Below, piece by piece: positions 32,737 to 40,049 of a stretch of 40,049 nucleotides of DNA. The position numbers and the translations under genes were made by a program. The stretch is from Patescibacteria group bacterium. GTDB taxonomy: Bacteria > Patescibacteriota > Minisyncoccia > UBA6257 > JACRHW01. Below the pieces are notes generated by a model, which was given only the letters and a program-made list of their open reading frames with translations, had not been told where the DNA came from and ran no database searches. Numbering within the stretch: the first letter of the stretch is position 1; each line of letters begins with the position of its first letter. The stretch spans positions 1 through 40,049 of the forward strand of contig JAGWJP010000002.1 in NCBI GenBank assembly GCA_028865725.1, given 5' to 3'.

Positions 32737-33603
32737 ATGAACGCAGAGCGCGTGGGAATTATTTTACCAAGTGGCGGCTGTAAGTGTGCGTTCCAAGCAG
32801 GTGCGTTACAGGCCATAGCAGAATATATTCCTGCGTCGCATATATGTTACTTACAAGGAGTTTCGGGGGGTATCCTCAATGCTGCGAAATTTATTTCCGA
32901 TGATTTCCAGGCACGCGCGCTTATTCAAGTATGGAGAAAAATAGAAGGCCTTGGCGCAGGAAAACTCTTTGATCTGTTTACGGTTCTCTTAAACCAGATA
33001 GGAAAAAACACGCCAAACCAGCATCTTGAAGATCTCCTTGGTCAAATTAATCCATCCTCGATTCTCAAATCTCATGCACAACTCGATATTGTGGTACGGA
33101 ACACGCGCACTAATAAGGCGGAGCTATTTTCTTCACATAATCTACCCGCCTTTAGACACAAGGAATGCTATTTACGCAAACTTATTCTTGCATCTGCAAG
33201 TATCCCTGGTATTATGCCAGGCGTCTATCTCGGAGGCCATATGTATTGTGATGGATTCGTCCTAATTCCTGAAGCGCTCCACACCATAAAAGACCAGCTC
33301 GATATTGTTCTCGTAATTGATCCGGAACATCAAACAGACCCATTTACTCCTGATCTGAGGCCCCCATTCATTCCCTCAGGAAGTTGGAAATCTCTTGGCG
33401 GTTCACACTACATCTATCTTGATAATTTGGAAAAAAGTATCACGATGCTCCGCATGATTGTGGGAGAGAAAAAGGTATATGTCATAAAACCCACACGTAC
33501 CTATCCACATCTTACCCCCATTACCTTTGCTCATGGAGAAATAACAGACATAATTGAACAAGGATATGCCCTTACCACACGACTCCTTCGATCTTTACAA
33601 TAA
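32737..33603 (+). CDS. patatin-like phospholipase
   Basis: The 288-residue protein has the patatin oxyanion motif PSGGCKCAFQAG at 11-22 (the second glycine of GGxKG is cysteine here), the nucleophile elbow GVSGG with S43, and the dyad aspartate in CDG (D172). Patatins hydrolyse acyl chains from lipids. No signal peptide, so it acts in the cytoplasm or on the inner face of the membrane. ATG 32737 is chosen with AAAAGGG about 11 nt upstream; a longer in-frame start exists at 32680. A terminator follows. Confidence 0.85.
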   Translation: MNAERVGIILPSGGCKCAFQAGALQAIAEYIPASHICYLQGVSGGILNAAKFISDDFQARALIQVWRKIEGLGAGKLFDLFTVLLNQIGKNTPNQHLEDLLGQINPSSILKSHAQLDIVVRNTRTNKAELFSSHNLPAFRHKECYLRKLILASASIPGIMPGVYLGGHMYCDGFVLIPEALHTIKDQLDIVLVIDPEHQTDPFTPDLRPPFIPSGSWKSLGGSHYIYLDNLEKSITMLRMIVGEKKVYVIKPTRTYPHLTPITFAHGEITDIIEQGYALTTRLLRSLQ

Positions 33604-33610
33604 TACAAAG

Positions 33611-33633
33611 AAAACGCCATAATGGCGTTTTTA
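33611..33633. terminator. bidirectional terminator
   Basis: ACGCCA-TAA-TGGCGT with A-run left and T-run right, between the convergent patatin gene and the gene at 33674. Confidence 0.8.
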
Positions 33634-33673
33634 TATTATATAACCGTAGCTTATTCAATTTGCAGCAGACAAG

Positions 33674-34030
33674 TCATGAGCGAGCATCGCGTAATCTCAT
33701 ACGTAATCCGAACGATTCACCAATCTTCACGAATTCTTCCCGACTCACTTCAACAAACCCCAGGCGTTCATACGACACAGGACCCCTCACACGCTCTTCA
33801 TGGCTCAAATGTCCCGGATTAAATGTAACGCAAGAAAACCATTCCCTCACGCGTTCTCGCTCTCTTTCATCAACCACTTCTTGGCAATTTTTATCCCAAA
33901 AGCCATCTTGCATAAACAGCTCTATACCTGCCAAAAATTGCCTGCAGTGCACACAACGAAGAAGTTGTGCATTCCAGCCATATGGCATCGCGATTCGACA
34001 CCATTCAAATGCATGCACACATCCTTTCAC
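33674..34030 (-). CDS. hypothetical protein
   Basis: A 118-residue protein starting at GTG 34030, five nt behind GGGAGGTGA; an alternative GTG at 34039 overlaps that site. It is rich in cysteine near the start (CVHAFEWCR, LLRCVHCRQF), which could bind a metal, and becomes highly charged (DERERERVREWF). The family is not recognised. It begins 26 bp after the channel-receptor gene on the same strand, so the two are probably co-transcribed. Confidence 0.6.
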   Translation of the reverse strand: MKGCVHAFEWCRIAMPYGWNAQLLRCVHCRQFLAGIELFMQDGFWDKNCQEVVDERERERVREWFSCVTFNPGHLSHEERVRGPVSYERLGFVEVSREEFVKIGESFGLRMRLRDARS

Positions 34031-34056
34031 CCTCTTCACCTCCCTTCCAAAGATAG

Positions 34057-35079
34057 TTATATTTCCATAATCAAATCTTCACCAAACCATTTCCTATAAA
34101 TCAGATCGTATTCGCCGGATTCCTTGAGGTTTAATACTGCCTGATTAATTTTTTCCTCCCACGCGCTCGGTTGTTGGAGGGCGATACCATAGGATTGTTT
34201 GCCAAAAATCTCACCAATAAGTTCTACGGAGTCTTTATCATCTTTCTCCAAAGAAAGCAAGGCTGGCGCATCAAAAACAATAGCATCAATCTCTTCATGT
34301 TTTAACTTGGTATAAGCCTCTTGGAGGGTGGACATAAAAACTATTGTTGCATCCATTTGCCTCAACACCTCTTCACTTGTGGACCCTTCTACTGTCGCCA
34401 CTTTCTTGTGAAACAAGTCTCTTGTACTGCTAATTTCCCCTTTCATTTTTTTAACTGCGAGAAATGCGGTGATTTGAGCTACCATTAAACTCAAAATAAC
34501 AGCACCGCTCAAAATCACAATTCCAACAATGATTCTCCCTAACCATGTGTGTGGCACATAGTCACCATATCCGACAGTAGTGATCGATACGAGCGTAAGC
34601 CAAAGCGACTCAAAAATCCCAGGAAAATAGTGCGTACTAAAGGTGTGCGCTCTTCTTTCTGCAATCCATATTACATTGCTGGAAACAAAAATGTATAAAA
34701 GCAAAAAGAAAATGGATGACACGATTGCTTTATAACCCCCAGAAACAATATGCATAAAACTTTTGAATACGTTTAATGCATTTTTATTTCTATTCACAGC
34801 AATCAATAGGCCAGAATCTAAAATTGCATGCGAAAAATTGATAGACTTTTCTCTCTGTTCATTTATGGTAATTCCTGCAAGCCCAATATCTATTTTCTTC
34901 TCTACCAATAAAGGAATAATTTCCTTAAAAGAATGCTGTTCATACTCAAACTCGACACCAATAATGGCGGCGATTGCCTCCCATAAATCTATCTCGAATC
35001 CCTTGTGCTGCTGATGATCTTGAAACACTAGCGGAGGAAAATCAGCAAGACCAACTTTTAATTTCATATCCAGTATCAT
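34057..35079 (-). CDS. GluR0-like ligand-gated potassium channel
   Basis: In 340 residues a periplasmic-binding-protein-type ligand domain is split by an ion channel. Lobe 1 (1-95) has GLAGITINEQREKSINFS with the ligand arginine R76; then TM1 (about 117-139), a pore loop with the potassium selectivity filter TTVGYGD (167-173), TM2 (about 181-205), and lobe 2 (215-340) ending in ESGEYDLIYRKWFG. This is the design of prokaryotic ionotropic glutamate receptors. The N-terminus lacks any signal peptide: it begins MILDMKLKVGLADFPPLVFQ, directly in the first strand. A 10-codon leader frame overlaps its start. Confidence 0.88.
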   Translation of the reverse strand: MILDMKLKVGLADFPPLVFQDHQQHKGFEIDLWEAIAAIIGVEFEYEQHSFKEIIPLLVEKKIDIGLAGITINEQREKSINFSHAILDSGLLIAVNRNKNALNVFKSFMHIVSGGYKAIVSSIFFLLLYIFVSSNVIWIAERRAHTFSTHYFPGIFESLWLTLVSITTVGYGDYVPHTWLGRIIVGIVILSGAVILSLMVAQITAFLAVKKMKGEISSTRDLFHKKVATVEGSTSEEVLRQMDATIVFMSTLQEAYTKLKHEEIDAIVFDAPALLSLEKDDKDSVELIGEIFGKQSYGIALQQPSAWEEKINQAVLNLKESGEYDLIYRKWFGEDLIMEI

Positions 35080-35108
35080 ACCACATCTCCACCAAAGATC
35101 TCAAACAT
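35076..35108 (-). CDS. possible 10-residue leader peptide coupled to the channel gene
   Basis: ATG 35108 has GGAG 8 nt upstream and opens the frame MFEIFGGDVV, which ends in TGA at 35078-35076. That TGA overlaps the ATG of the channel gene (ATGA), and the leader itself carries the GGAG that could serve the main gene. This arrangement suggests translational coupling; it may also be chance. Confidence 0.35.
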   Translation of the reverse strand: MFEIFGGDVV

Positions 35109-35197
35109 GGTTTTTTCTCCAGAATGATCTCTCGCGCACATGTGAAAAACAGCTCAATAATAGCTACCTAATACCGTGACCTAATCTTTTTGCATTG

Positions 35198-35280
35198 TGG
35201 GCAAGGAGGGATTCGAACCCCCGAAGGCATAAGCCGGCTGATTTACAGTCAGCCCCGTTTGACCGCTTCGGTACTTGCCC
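35198..35280 (-). tRNA. tRNA-Tyr (GTA)
   Basis: 83-nt class II tRNA: acceptor GGGCAAG/CTTGCCC, anticodon stem GCTGA/TCAGC around CTGTAAA (anticodon GTA), an extended variable arm and T-loop TTCGAAT. Discriminator A, CCA not encoded. Confidence 0.93.
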
Positions 35281-35348
35281 CCGAACTACCCCTGAACCAT
35301 TCCCCAGATTTGGAACGGAAATCCCTACTTTATCCCGCACCTTTCTGG

Positions 35349-35420
35349 AGCCGATGAGAGGATTCGAACCTCCAACCTACGGTTTACAAAACCGTTGCTC
35401 TGCCATTGAGCTACATCGGC
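35349..35420 (-). tRNA. tRNA-Thr (TGT) with encoded CCA
   Basis: 72-nt cloverleaf: acceptor GCCGATG/CATCGGC, anticodon stem ACGGT/ACCGT around TTTGTAA (anticodon TGT). Discriminator T is followed by CCA. Perfect 15-bp inverted repeats flank the gene (35333-35347 and 35424-35438). Confidence 0.93.
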
Positions 35421-35552
35421 ACTCAGAAAGGTGCGGGAATCTGTCGCCTTAGTGTACAATCAAGATTCCGATTTCCTTAATTTCAAATTACAACAATATG
35501 TATCAAGACCAAATTGAGGCGGCGCATTCCTATAGGCTAGTTTTCTTTTTGA

Positions 35553-35897
35553 CTATACCTTTTCTGCGTCGTTTTCTTCAGGGGTGGGAAGAATCGTTTC
35601 CTTATGAAATAAATGCTCCTTGCGACCTCCCTTATTCAGACTTCGTAATCGAATCGAAACGAAATGTTCCGCCTTAAGGAGCATCACGCGTATTTTTCGC
35701 AATGTCTTTTCCCAAAAAGTCGCCGCATATTTATCTGCTCGCTCCATGGTGCGATGCGATATATATTGCCGCAATGAGAAATAATGATACCAAGCCAAAA
35801 GCTCCTCATCACCACTTGCGGGAATATTTTTAATAATCACGAGAAGGATCATTCCTACTCCACACACAATACCAAAATAGGGAAGTAGTGCGTACAT
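35553..35897 (-). CDS. single-pass membrane protein, unknown function
   Basis: The 114-residue protein has one N-terminal membrane segment (about 5-24, LPYFGIVCGVGMILLVIIKN) and a basic, helical remainder (RKIRVMLLKAEHFVSIRLRS). Its ATG directly follows the tsf stop codon (TAAATG), so translation is coupled to EF-Ts. The family is not recognised. Confidence 0.6.
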   Translation of the reverse strand: MYALLPYFGIVCGVGMILLVIIKNIPASGDEELLAWYHYFSLRQYISHRTMERADKYAATFWEKTLRKIRVMLLKAEHFVSIRLRSLNKGGRKEHLFHKETILPTPEENDAEKV

Positions 35898-36482
35898 TTA
35901 AATCTCAAAACGTGTAAATCGCTTCACCACGATGTTTTCTCCCAATTTTGAGATGTAATGCTTAATCACATCTCTCACTTTTATATCCTGATCTTTAATA
36001 CTCGGTTGATCAAGAAGACAAATCTCTTCAAAACGCTTTGCAAGTTTCCCCTCAACAATTTTCGCAAGCATTTCGGGTGCCTTTTTTTGATCACTCATAC
36101 TCGCTTCAAAAATAGCACGCTCCTCAGCGATCACTTCTTCCGGAATTTCATCACTAGTCACATAGCGTGGCCGCATGGCTGCCACTTGCATTCCCAATTC
36201 ATGCGCAAGCTCTGCAAATATTTCATTACGCGCTACAAAATCTGTTTCGCAACGCAAATCGATCAATACACCCACCTTGTTCCCCAAATGCAGATATGCA
36301 TCAATTCTTCCCGCTCCCGTAGACCGCTCGGATTTTTTTTCTGCCTTAGCAATGCCCTTTTTACGTAAAATTTCAAATGCTTTATCAAAATCTCCTTCCG
36401 CCTCGGTAAGCGCGTTTTTGCACTCCATAAGAGAAACTCCTGTCGCTTCCCGTAACTGTTTAATCACCTCGTAGTGTTCCAT
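35898..36482 (-). CDS. tsf: elongation factor Ts
   Basis: The 194-residue protein has the N-terminal UBA-like domain (VIKQLREATGVSLMECKNAL), the EF-Tu-contacting TDFVARNEIF block and AYLHLGNKVGVLIDL. It exchanges GDP for GTP on EF-Tu. It is shorter than E. coli EF-Ts, resembling the compact one-subdomain forms. It follows rpsB by 81 bp, the usual order. Confidence 0.95.
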   Translation of the reverse strand: MEHYEVIKQLREATGVSLMECKNALTEAEGDFDKAFEILRKKGIAKAEKKSERSTGAGRIDAYLHLGNKVGVLIDLRCETDFVARNEIFAELAHELGMQVAAMRPRYVTSDEIPEEVIAEERAIFEASMSDQKKAPEMLAKIVEGKLAKRFEEICLLDQPSIKDQDIKVRDVIKHYISKLGENIVVKRFTRFEI

Positions 36483-36563
36483 AATAGATCATAGAATAAG
36501 TCTAATAACTACGCCCTTTGGCTCGACATTACCAGTACTTTTATCGTATAGCATATCAAAATC

Positions 36564-37304
36564 TTACGCCCCTTTTTCCCCATGAGGACGCGTGCGTAAT
36601 GCTTCAGCAAGTCGTTCGACAATAAAAGCGACGCTTGAGCGAGCATTGTCGTTTGCAGCGATTGGAAAGTCGATTCCTGTGGGATCTGCATCAGTATCCA
36701 CTATTGCAATAACAGGAATATGACGCAACTGAGCTTCATGAATTGCGGTCTTGTGTTGCGGTACACCCACCACCACTAAGGCATCGGGAAGATGCGTTAG
36801 GCATTCGAGACTCCCCAATACACGCTCGCTGCGCGCAATCTCTTCTGCAATATTTTGTTGCTCCTTTTTTGTATATTTTTCAAACTCTCCCGCCGCTCGC
36901 TTTTTCTTTAAGTCAAGCAAGTGTTTAATCCTGCCGGAGATCATTTTGAAATTAGTAATGAGTCCTCCAAGCCACCGCTCGATGACAAAGGGCGCTCCCA
37001 ACGCGGTTGCTGTTTCCCGTACCACAGACTGGGCCGCGGGCAATGTCCCTACGAATAATATTTGCGCTTCCTGAGGAAGACTTTTCAAAAATTGCATTGC
37101 CCTTTCAAGTTGCGTCCGCGTAACTTCAAGATCAATAATCTCAATATTATTTTTTACTCCCATGATAAGCGATTTCATCTTTGGATGCGTACGAGAAGTG
37201 CGGTGACCGTAGTGAACACCGCTTTTCATCATAGTCTGTATCTCTGCATCTAATACACTCCCCATTTCCTGTCCTGTTGTGATTGTATTTGTTTCTTGTA
37301 TCAT
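36564..37304 (-). CDS. rpsB: 30S ribosomal protein S2
   Basis: The 246-residue protein shows clear S2 signatures: MMKSGVHYGHRTSRTHPKM, the coiled region (HLLDLKKKRAAGEFEKYTKKE), LPDALVVVGVPQHKTAIHEA and IPVIAIVDTDADPTGIDFPI with the final basic segment. It joins the small subunit late in assembly. Upstream lies a structured 230-bp region. Confidence 0.96.
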   Translation of the reverse strand: MIQETNTITTGQEMGSVLDAEIQTMMKSGVHYGHRTSRTHPKMKSLIMGVKNNIEIIDLEVTRTQLERAMQFLKSLPQEAQILFVGTLPAAQSVVRETATALGAPFVIERWLGGLITNFKMISGRIKHLLDLKKKRAAGEFEKYTKKEQQNIAEEIARSERVLGSLECLTHLPDALVVVGVPQHKTAIHEAQLRHIPVIAIVDTDADPTGIDFPIAANDNARSSVAFIVERLAEALRTRPHGEKGA

Positions 37305-37398
37305 ATAACAATAACTAATTCTCTTAATTCGAGGAAAAGATATGTTTCTCTCGATCCATTACCTCTCATGAGTCTGAATCCGTAATAAAAAATAAAGA

Positions 37399-37492
37399 GG
37401 GGTAACGCGATAAAGTATATAATAATTTCTTTAGTATTGCAATCCCCCCTGTTTTGACTTGCGCAGCCCTGCTGCCTTCTTTAAAAAACAGG
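37399..37492. repeat. two adjacent stem-loops between the ABC operon and rpsB
   Basis: Stem A: GGGG (37399-37402), GCGAT and AAAG pair with CTTT, ATTGC and CCCC (37429-37447). Stem B: CCTGTTTT (37448-37455) pairs perfectly with AAAACAGG (37485-37492) and encloses GCAGC/GCTGC. On the minus strand stem A is followed by a T-rich tail, so it may end the ABC operon transcript. A TTGCAA-18-TATACT promoter-like pair for rpsB (37443-37414) lies inside stem A. Confidence 0.5.
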
Positions 37493-37532
37493 TCTATCTG
37501 ACTAAAACAAGAAGAGTGCCCAACCTCGATTC

Positions 37533-38771
37533 TTATTCATACCGCAATGCTTCCGTAGGGCTTAATTGAGAAGCAAGATAGGCGGGATAAATACCAAATA
37601 GAAGCCCGATCATCATAGAAACGCCTATTCCTAATAACGCCGCCTCCCAAGGAAATGAGAAAATCCATGCAAATCCTGCAAAATGAGTAAGAAGCCAAGA
37701 CGCAGCAAAAGAGACGAGTGTACCCACCCCTATGCCCAAGGCCCCCCCCGCACTCGTCAACATCATAGATTCTACCAAAAACTGCGACAAAATGTTATAA
37801 CTGGTCGCACCAATCGCCTTGCGCAGCCCTATTTCTCGCGTACGCTCCGTCACGGATACTAGCATAATATTCATAATACCCACCCCTCCCACGATTAATG
37901 AAATAGCAGCAACTGCGGCTAAAAACAATTTAATAATATTGGTAATATTACTGACTGTTTCGATTGCCTGTGCCTGTGTCTGTACAAAAAAATCATCTTT
38001 AGCGGAATCCGTAATGGCATGGGAATCGCGTAGAGTTGTCGTCACATCCTCCACTGTTGCGGGCACATTCGCCTCGCTGTCCGCTTGCACGATAAGCCGG
38101 TTGAAATACTTGATACCAAAAATATAATTCTGTGCAGTGGTGTAAGGCACAATCACCACCTCATCAAAGTTCACAAATGAAGATTGTCCTTTCTCCCCGA
38201 GCACCCCGACCACGCGAAAATTCCTCCCATTAATTTTAATCTTTTCATTAAGCGCATCATTATTGCCAAAAAGCTCTGTTTTTACTTTTGCTCCTATCAC
38301 CGCCACGCTTGCATAACTTGCCACATCATCATCGGTAAACAGGTCGCCCTCATCAGGAGTCAAACTAAAAATGTCAGAAAAAAGCGGAGTAGCACCAAAA
38401 ATAGTAGGCCGATATGTTTCGCTCCCATAGACTGCAGGCTCACTTCCAAATACAATAGGCATCACCTGATCAAGATGTGGCACATTCTGACGATTTTCTA
38501 ATAATTTCAAATCGCGTTCTTTCAGGGAATCAGTAAACGTGGAAACAAAATCTGTGGGTCCTTTCGGTTCGCGTCCGGGAATGATAGCAATTGTTTTGGA
38601 ACCAATCGTCGCTACTTGACCGAGAATTAAATTTTCTGCTCCCTGACCCAATGACATCACCACCATGATAGCGGCAATACCTATTACAATACCAAGAATG
38701 GTAAGCAATGATCGCGATTTGTGCGTCGTAAGCCCGGTGAACGCTGTTTTTATGGTATGGGTAAGAATCAT
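37533..38771 (-). CDS. MacB-type ABC transporter permease
   Basis: The 412-residue protein has the MacB/FtsX topology: one N-terminal helix (SRSLLTILGIVIGIAAIMVVMS), a large extracytoplasmic domain (about 45-275) and three C-terminal helices with the ISLIVGGVGIMNIMLVSVTERTREIGLRKAIGA block. With the ATPase upstream and the adaptor before it, it forms an export system for peptides or lipoproteins. ATG overlaps the TGA of the ATPase gene. The permease and ATPase are separate, unlike fused MacB of E. coli. Confidence 0.88.
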   Translation of the reverse strand: MILTHTIKTAFTGLTTHKSRSLLTILGIVIGIAAIMVVMSLGQGAENLILGQVATIGSKTIAIIPGREPKGPTDFVSTFTDSLKERDLKLLENRQNVPHLDQVMPIVFGSEPAVYGSETYRPTIFGATPLFSDIFSLTPDEGDLFTDDDVASYASVAVIGAKVKTELFGNNDALNEKIKINGRNFRVVGVLGEKGQSSFVNFDEVVIVPYTTAQNYIFGIKYFNRLIVQADSEANVPATVEDVTTTLRDSHAITDSAKDDFFVQTQAQAIETVSNITNIIKLFLAAVAAISLIVGGVGIMNIMLVSVTERTREIGLRKAIGATSYNILSQFLVESMMLTSAGGALGIGVGTLVSFAASWLLTHFAGFAWIFSFPWEAALLGIGVSMMIGLLFGIYPAYLASQLSPTEALRYE

Positions 38772-39487
38772 TTTATAAAATCATCTTCGCTGCGACGATA
38801 AGTCACCGCTTCATCACGTTCTATTTTCCCATCCAACATGTGAATAATGCGTTCCGCGTGTTCTGCGGTATATGTTTCATGGGTCACTAATACAACCGTA
38901 TGTTTTTCCTTTATATTCAAATCCTGTAAGATGCCCATTACCGCCTGGCCAGATTTTGAGTCTAGATTTCCGGTCGGTTCATCGGCAAAAATCACCCGCG
39001 GATGATTAATAAGCGCTCGTGCAATAGCCACACGTTGTCGTTCACCTCCCGAAAGCTGCGCTGATTTGTGCCCCATTCTATGGCCTAACCCCACCGACTC
39101 AAGCGCATGTTCAGCCATCTCATTCCACAATGATTCCTTAACGCCTGAATATAAAAGAGGAAGTTTTACATTCTCAAGAACACTCGTGTTCGGAAGCAAA
39201 TTAAATGTTTGAAACACAAACCCCATGCTTTTGTTCCGCACCCTTGAAAGTTGCGTGTCAGAGTAGTCTTCAATCGCTTTTCCTTCAAATCGATACGAAC
39301 CTTTTGTCTGGCGATCTAAAAATCCTAATATGTGCAATAATGTGGACTTGCCAGATCCCGAGGGCCCCATAATAGCAACGAAGGACCCTTCTTCTATCGA
39401 AAACGAAAGACCGCGGAGTGCAGGCGTGGGAACGCTCCCTTTCTCGTTGTAAATTTTTTCAAGCTCTGAAACTTCAATAATTGCCAT
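38768..39487 (-). CDS. ABC transporter ATP-binding protein (MacB/LolD-like)
   Basis: The 239-residue ATPase has Walker A GPSGSGKST (about 40-48), a Q-loop (FQTFNLLP), the signature LSGGERQRVAIARAL, Walker B VIFADEPTGNLD and the H-loop histidine in VLVTHE. The LSGGERQR and PTGNLDSKSG forms are typical of the LolD/MacB branch. ATG 39487 (MAIIEVSELEKIY) is favoured over an upstream start. It is translationally coupled to the permease by an ATGA overlap. Confidence 0.92.
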   Translation of the reverse strand: MAIIEVSELEKIYNEKGSVPTPALRGLSFSIEEGSFVAIMGPSGSGKSTLLHILGFLDRQTKGSYRFEGKAIEDYSDTQLSRVRNKSMGFVFQTFNLLPNTSVLENVKLPLLYSGVKESLWNEMAEHALESVGLGHRMGHKSAQLSGGERQRVAIARALINHPRVIFADEPTGNLDSKSGQAVMGILQDLNIKEKHTVVLVTHETYTAEHAERIIHMLDGKIERDEAVTYRRSEDDFIK

Positions 39488-39517
39488 ACGCAGTAAGCAC
39501 ACCGTGAAACGCGATAA

Positions 39518-40049
39518 TTACAAAAGCACCACACGATCCCCCTCATGTAATCCGTTTAGAATTTCCGTATATCCGTCTTCGCTCCGCAACCCAGTACTTA
39601 CTTCTACTTCTTCGGTATGCGGCACGGCATTTTCCCCTATAAAGCGGGTGACAAATGATTTCCCATTCGCTTTGTGTATTGCGCGTTCTGGCACGGCGAG
39701 AACTCCTTTGTGTATCGCAGAAGTAATATCTACATTTGCTGTCATACCCGGACGTATACGTACATCGTCATTCAAGAAATGAAATTTTGTAAGATACGTG
39801 GCAACTCCTTCGACCATTGTCTCCGCAGGATCAATTGAAGTCACCACCGCATGAAACACCACTGTATTTCCATAGGCATCAAGTGTCACATCCGCCTGGT
39901 CCCCTACGTGTACCTTGGCAATATCTACTTCAGGAACATTTACATCAATTTCATAGCGTGCATCAGATATAATAGAAGTCAGGGGTGCGTTTGCGGTAGC
40001 CGTTTCGCCCACCTTTGCATCTTGTTTAGTCACTACGCCGGAAAAAGGA
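39518..40049 (-). CDS. MacA/HlyD-type periplasmic adaptor (C-terminal part)
   Basis: The frame is open to the right edge, so the N-terminus is outside the window. Visible are the lipoyl/barrel-sandwich end (FSGVVTKQDAKVGE), the beta-barrel (EIDVNVPEVDIAKVHVGDQA, FHAVVTSIDPA, RIRPGMTANVDI) and the membrane-proximal domain (VLAVPERAI, GLRSEDGYTEILNGLHEGD). This is the usual domain order of MacA-like adaptors, which couple the MacB pump to export. It is followed by the ATPase and permease genes. Confidence 0.88.
   Translation of the reverse strand, partial: PFSGVVTKQDAKVGETATANAPLTSIISDARYEIDVNVPEVDIAKVHVGDQADVTLDAYGNTVVFHAVVTSIDPAETMVEGVATYLTKFHFLNDDVRIRPGMTANVDITSAIHKGVLAVPERAIHKANGKSFVTRFIGENAVPHTEEVEVSTGLRSEDGYTEILNGLHEGDRVVLL

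Noticed and set aside
37448-37492. SRP (4.5S) RNA
   Set aside because: The stem contains AAGGCAGCAGG, which looks similar at first, but the GGUCAGG/GNRA/AGCAGC domain IV core is not present in order.

Overview
The window reads as chromosomal DNA from a small-genome bacterium, most likely of the Candidate Phyla Radiation (Patescibacteria). That placement is inference: it rests on the combined look of an HRDC-XseA fusion, a winged-helix/nucleotidyltransferase-like gene abutting rplL, a shortened division cluster, many small orphan membrane proteins and recurrent AT-rich words in front of start codons. The genetic code looks standard: UGA closes several genes, including ATGA overlaps at 16831 and 38768.

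Region 1-8.3 kb is accessory. It holds a T4 Rnl1-type RNA ligase, two close paralogues of a four-cysteine PD-(D/E)XK nuclease, a nuclease/KefB-type antiporter/ASCH gene string, and two genes built from zf-HC2-like zinc fingers. The zinc-finger genes interleave with a UGA-broken nucleotidyltransferase (DUF925/NTP_transf_6 type) and a second eroded copy of its 3' end, which suggests a duplicated gene pair.

Region 8.3-15.3 kb is information processing: xseB and HRDC-xseA, rsmE, cysS, dnaB, recR and two small orphan genes (one of 58 codons at 10262-10438). Region 15.4-22 kb carries rplU, an ArfB-like rescue factor, tRNA-Glu and a reduced dcw cluster (mraZ-rsmH-ftsL-ftsI-murF). A 520-bp gap follows with a 110-nt imperfect palindrome and DnaA-box-like words.

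Region 22.5-30.9 kb has an S41 protease, tRNA-Val with an odd partial copy beside it, rplJ-rplL behind an L10-type leader with an attenuator, a large double-metallophosphoesterase protein, guaB, an undecaprenol/diacylglycerol kinase and a HAD phosphatase. Region 30.9-35.5 kb is a tRNA-rich stretch (Trp, Thr, Phe, Tyr, Thr) with rpmG, a patatin-like lipase and a GluR0-like ligand-gated potassium channel. Region 35.5-40 kb holds rpsB-tsf and a MacAB-type export system running off the right edge.

The best second-look items are the tRNA-Val fragment with a hairpin inserted in its anticodon arm, the two CCA-encoding tRNAs bracketed by inverted repeats, the zinc-finger/DUF925 duplication, the long palindrome before mraZ, and the channel-receptor gene with a coupled leader peptide. 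No complete defence or mobile system was recognised.
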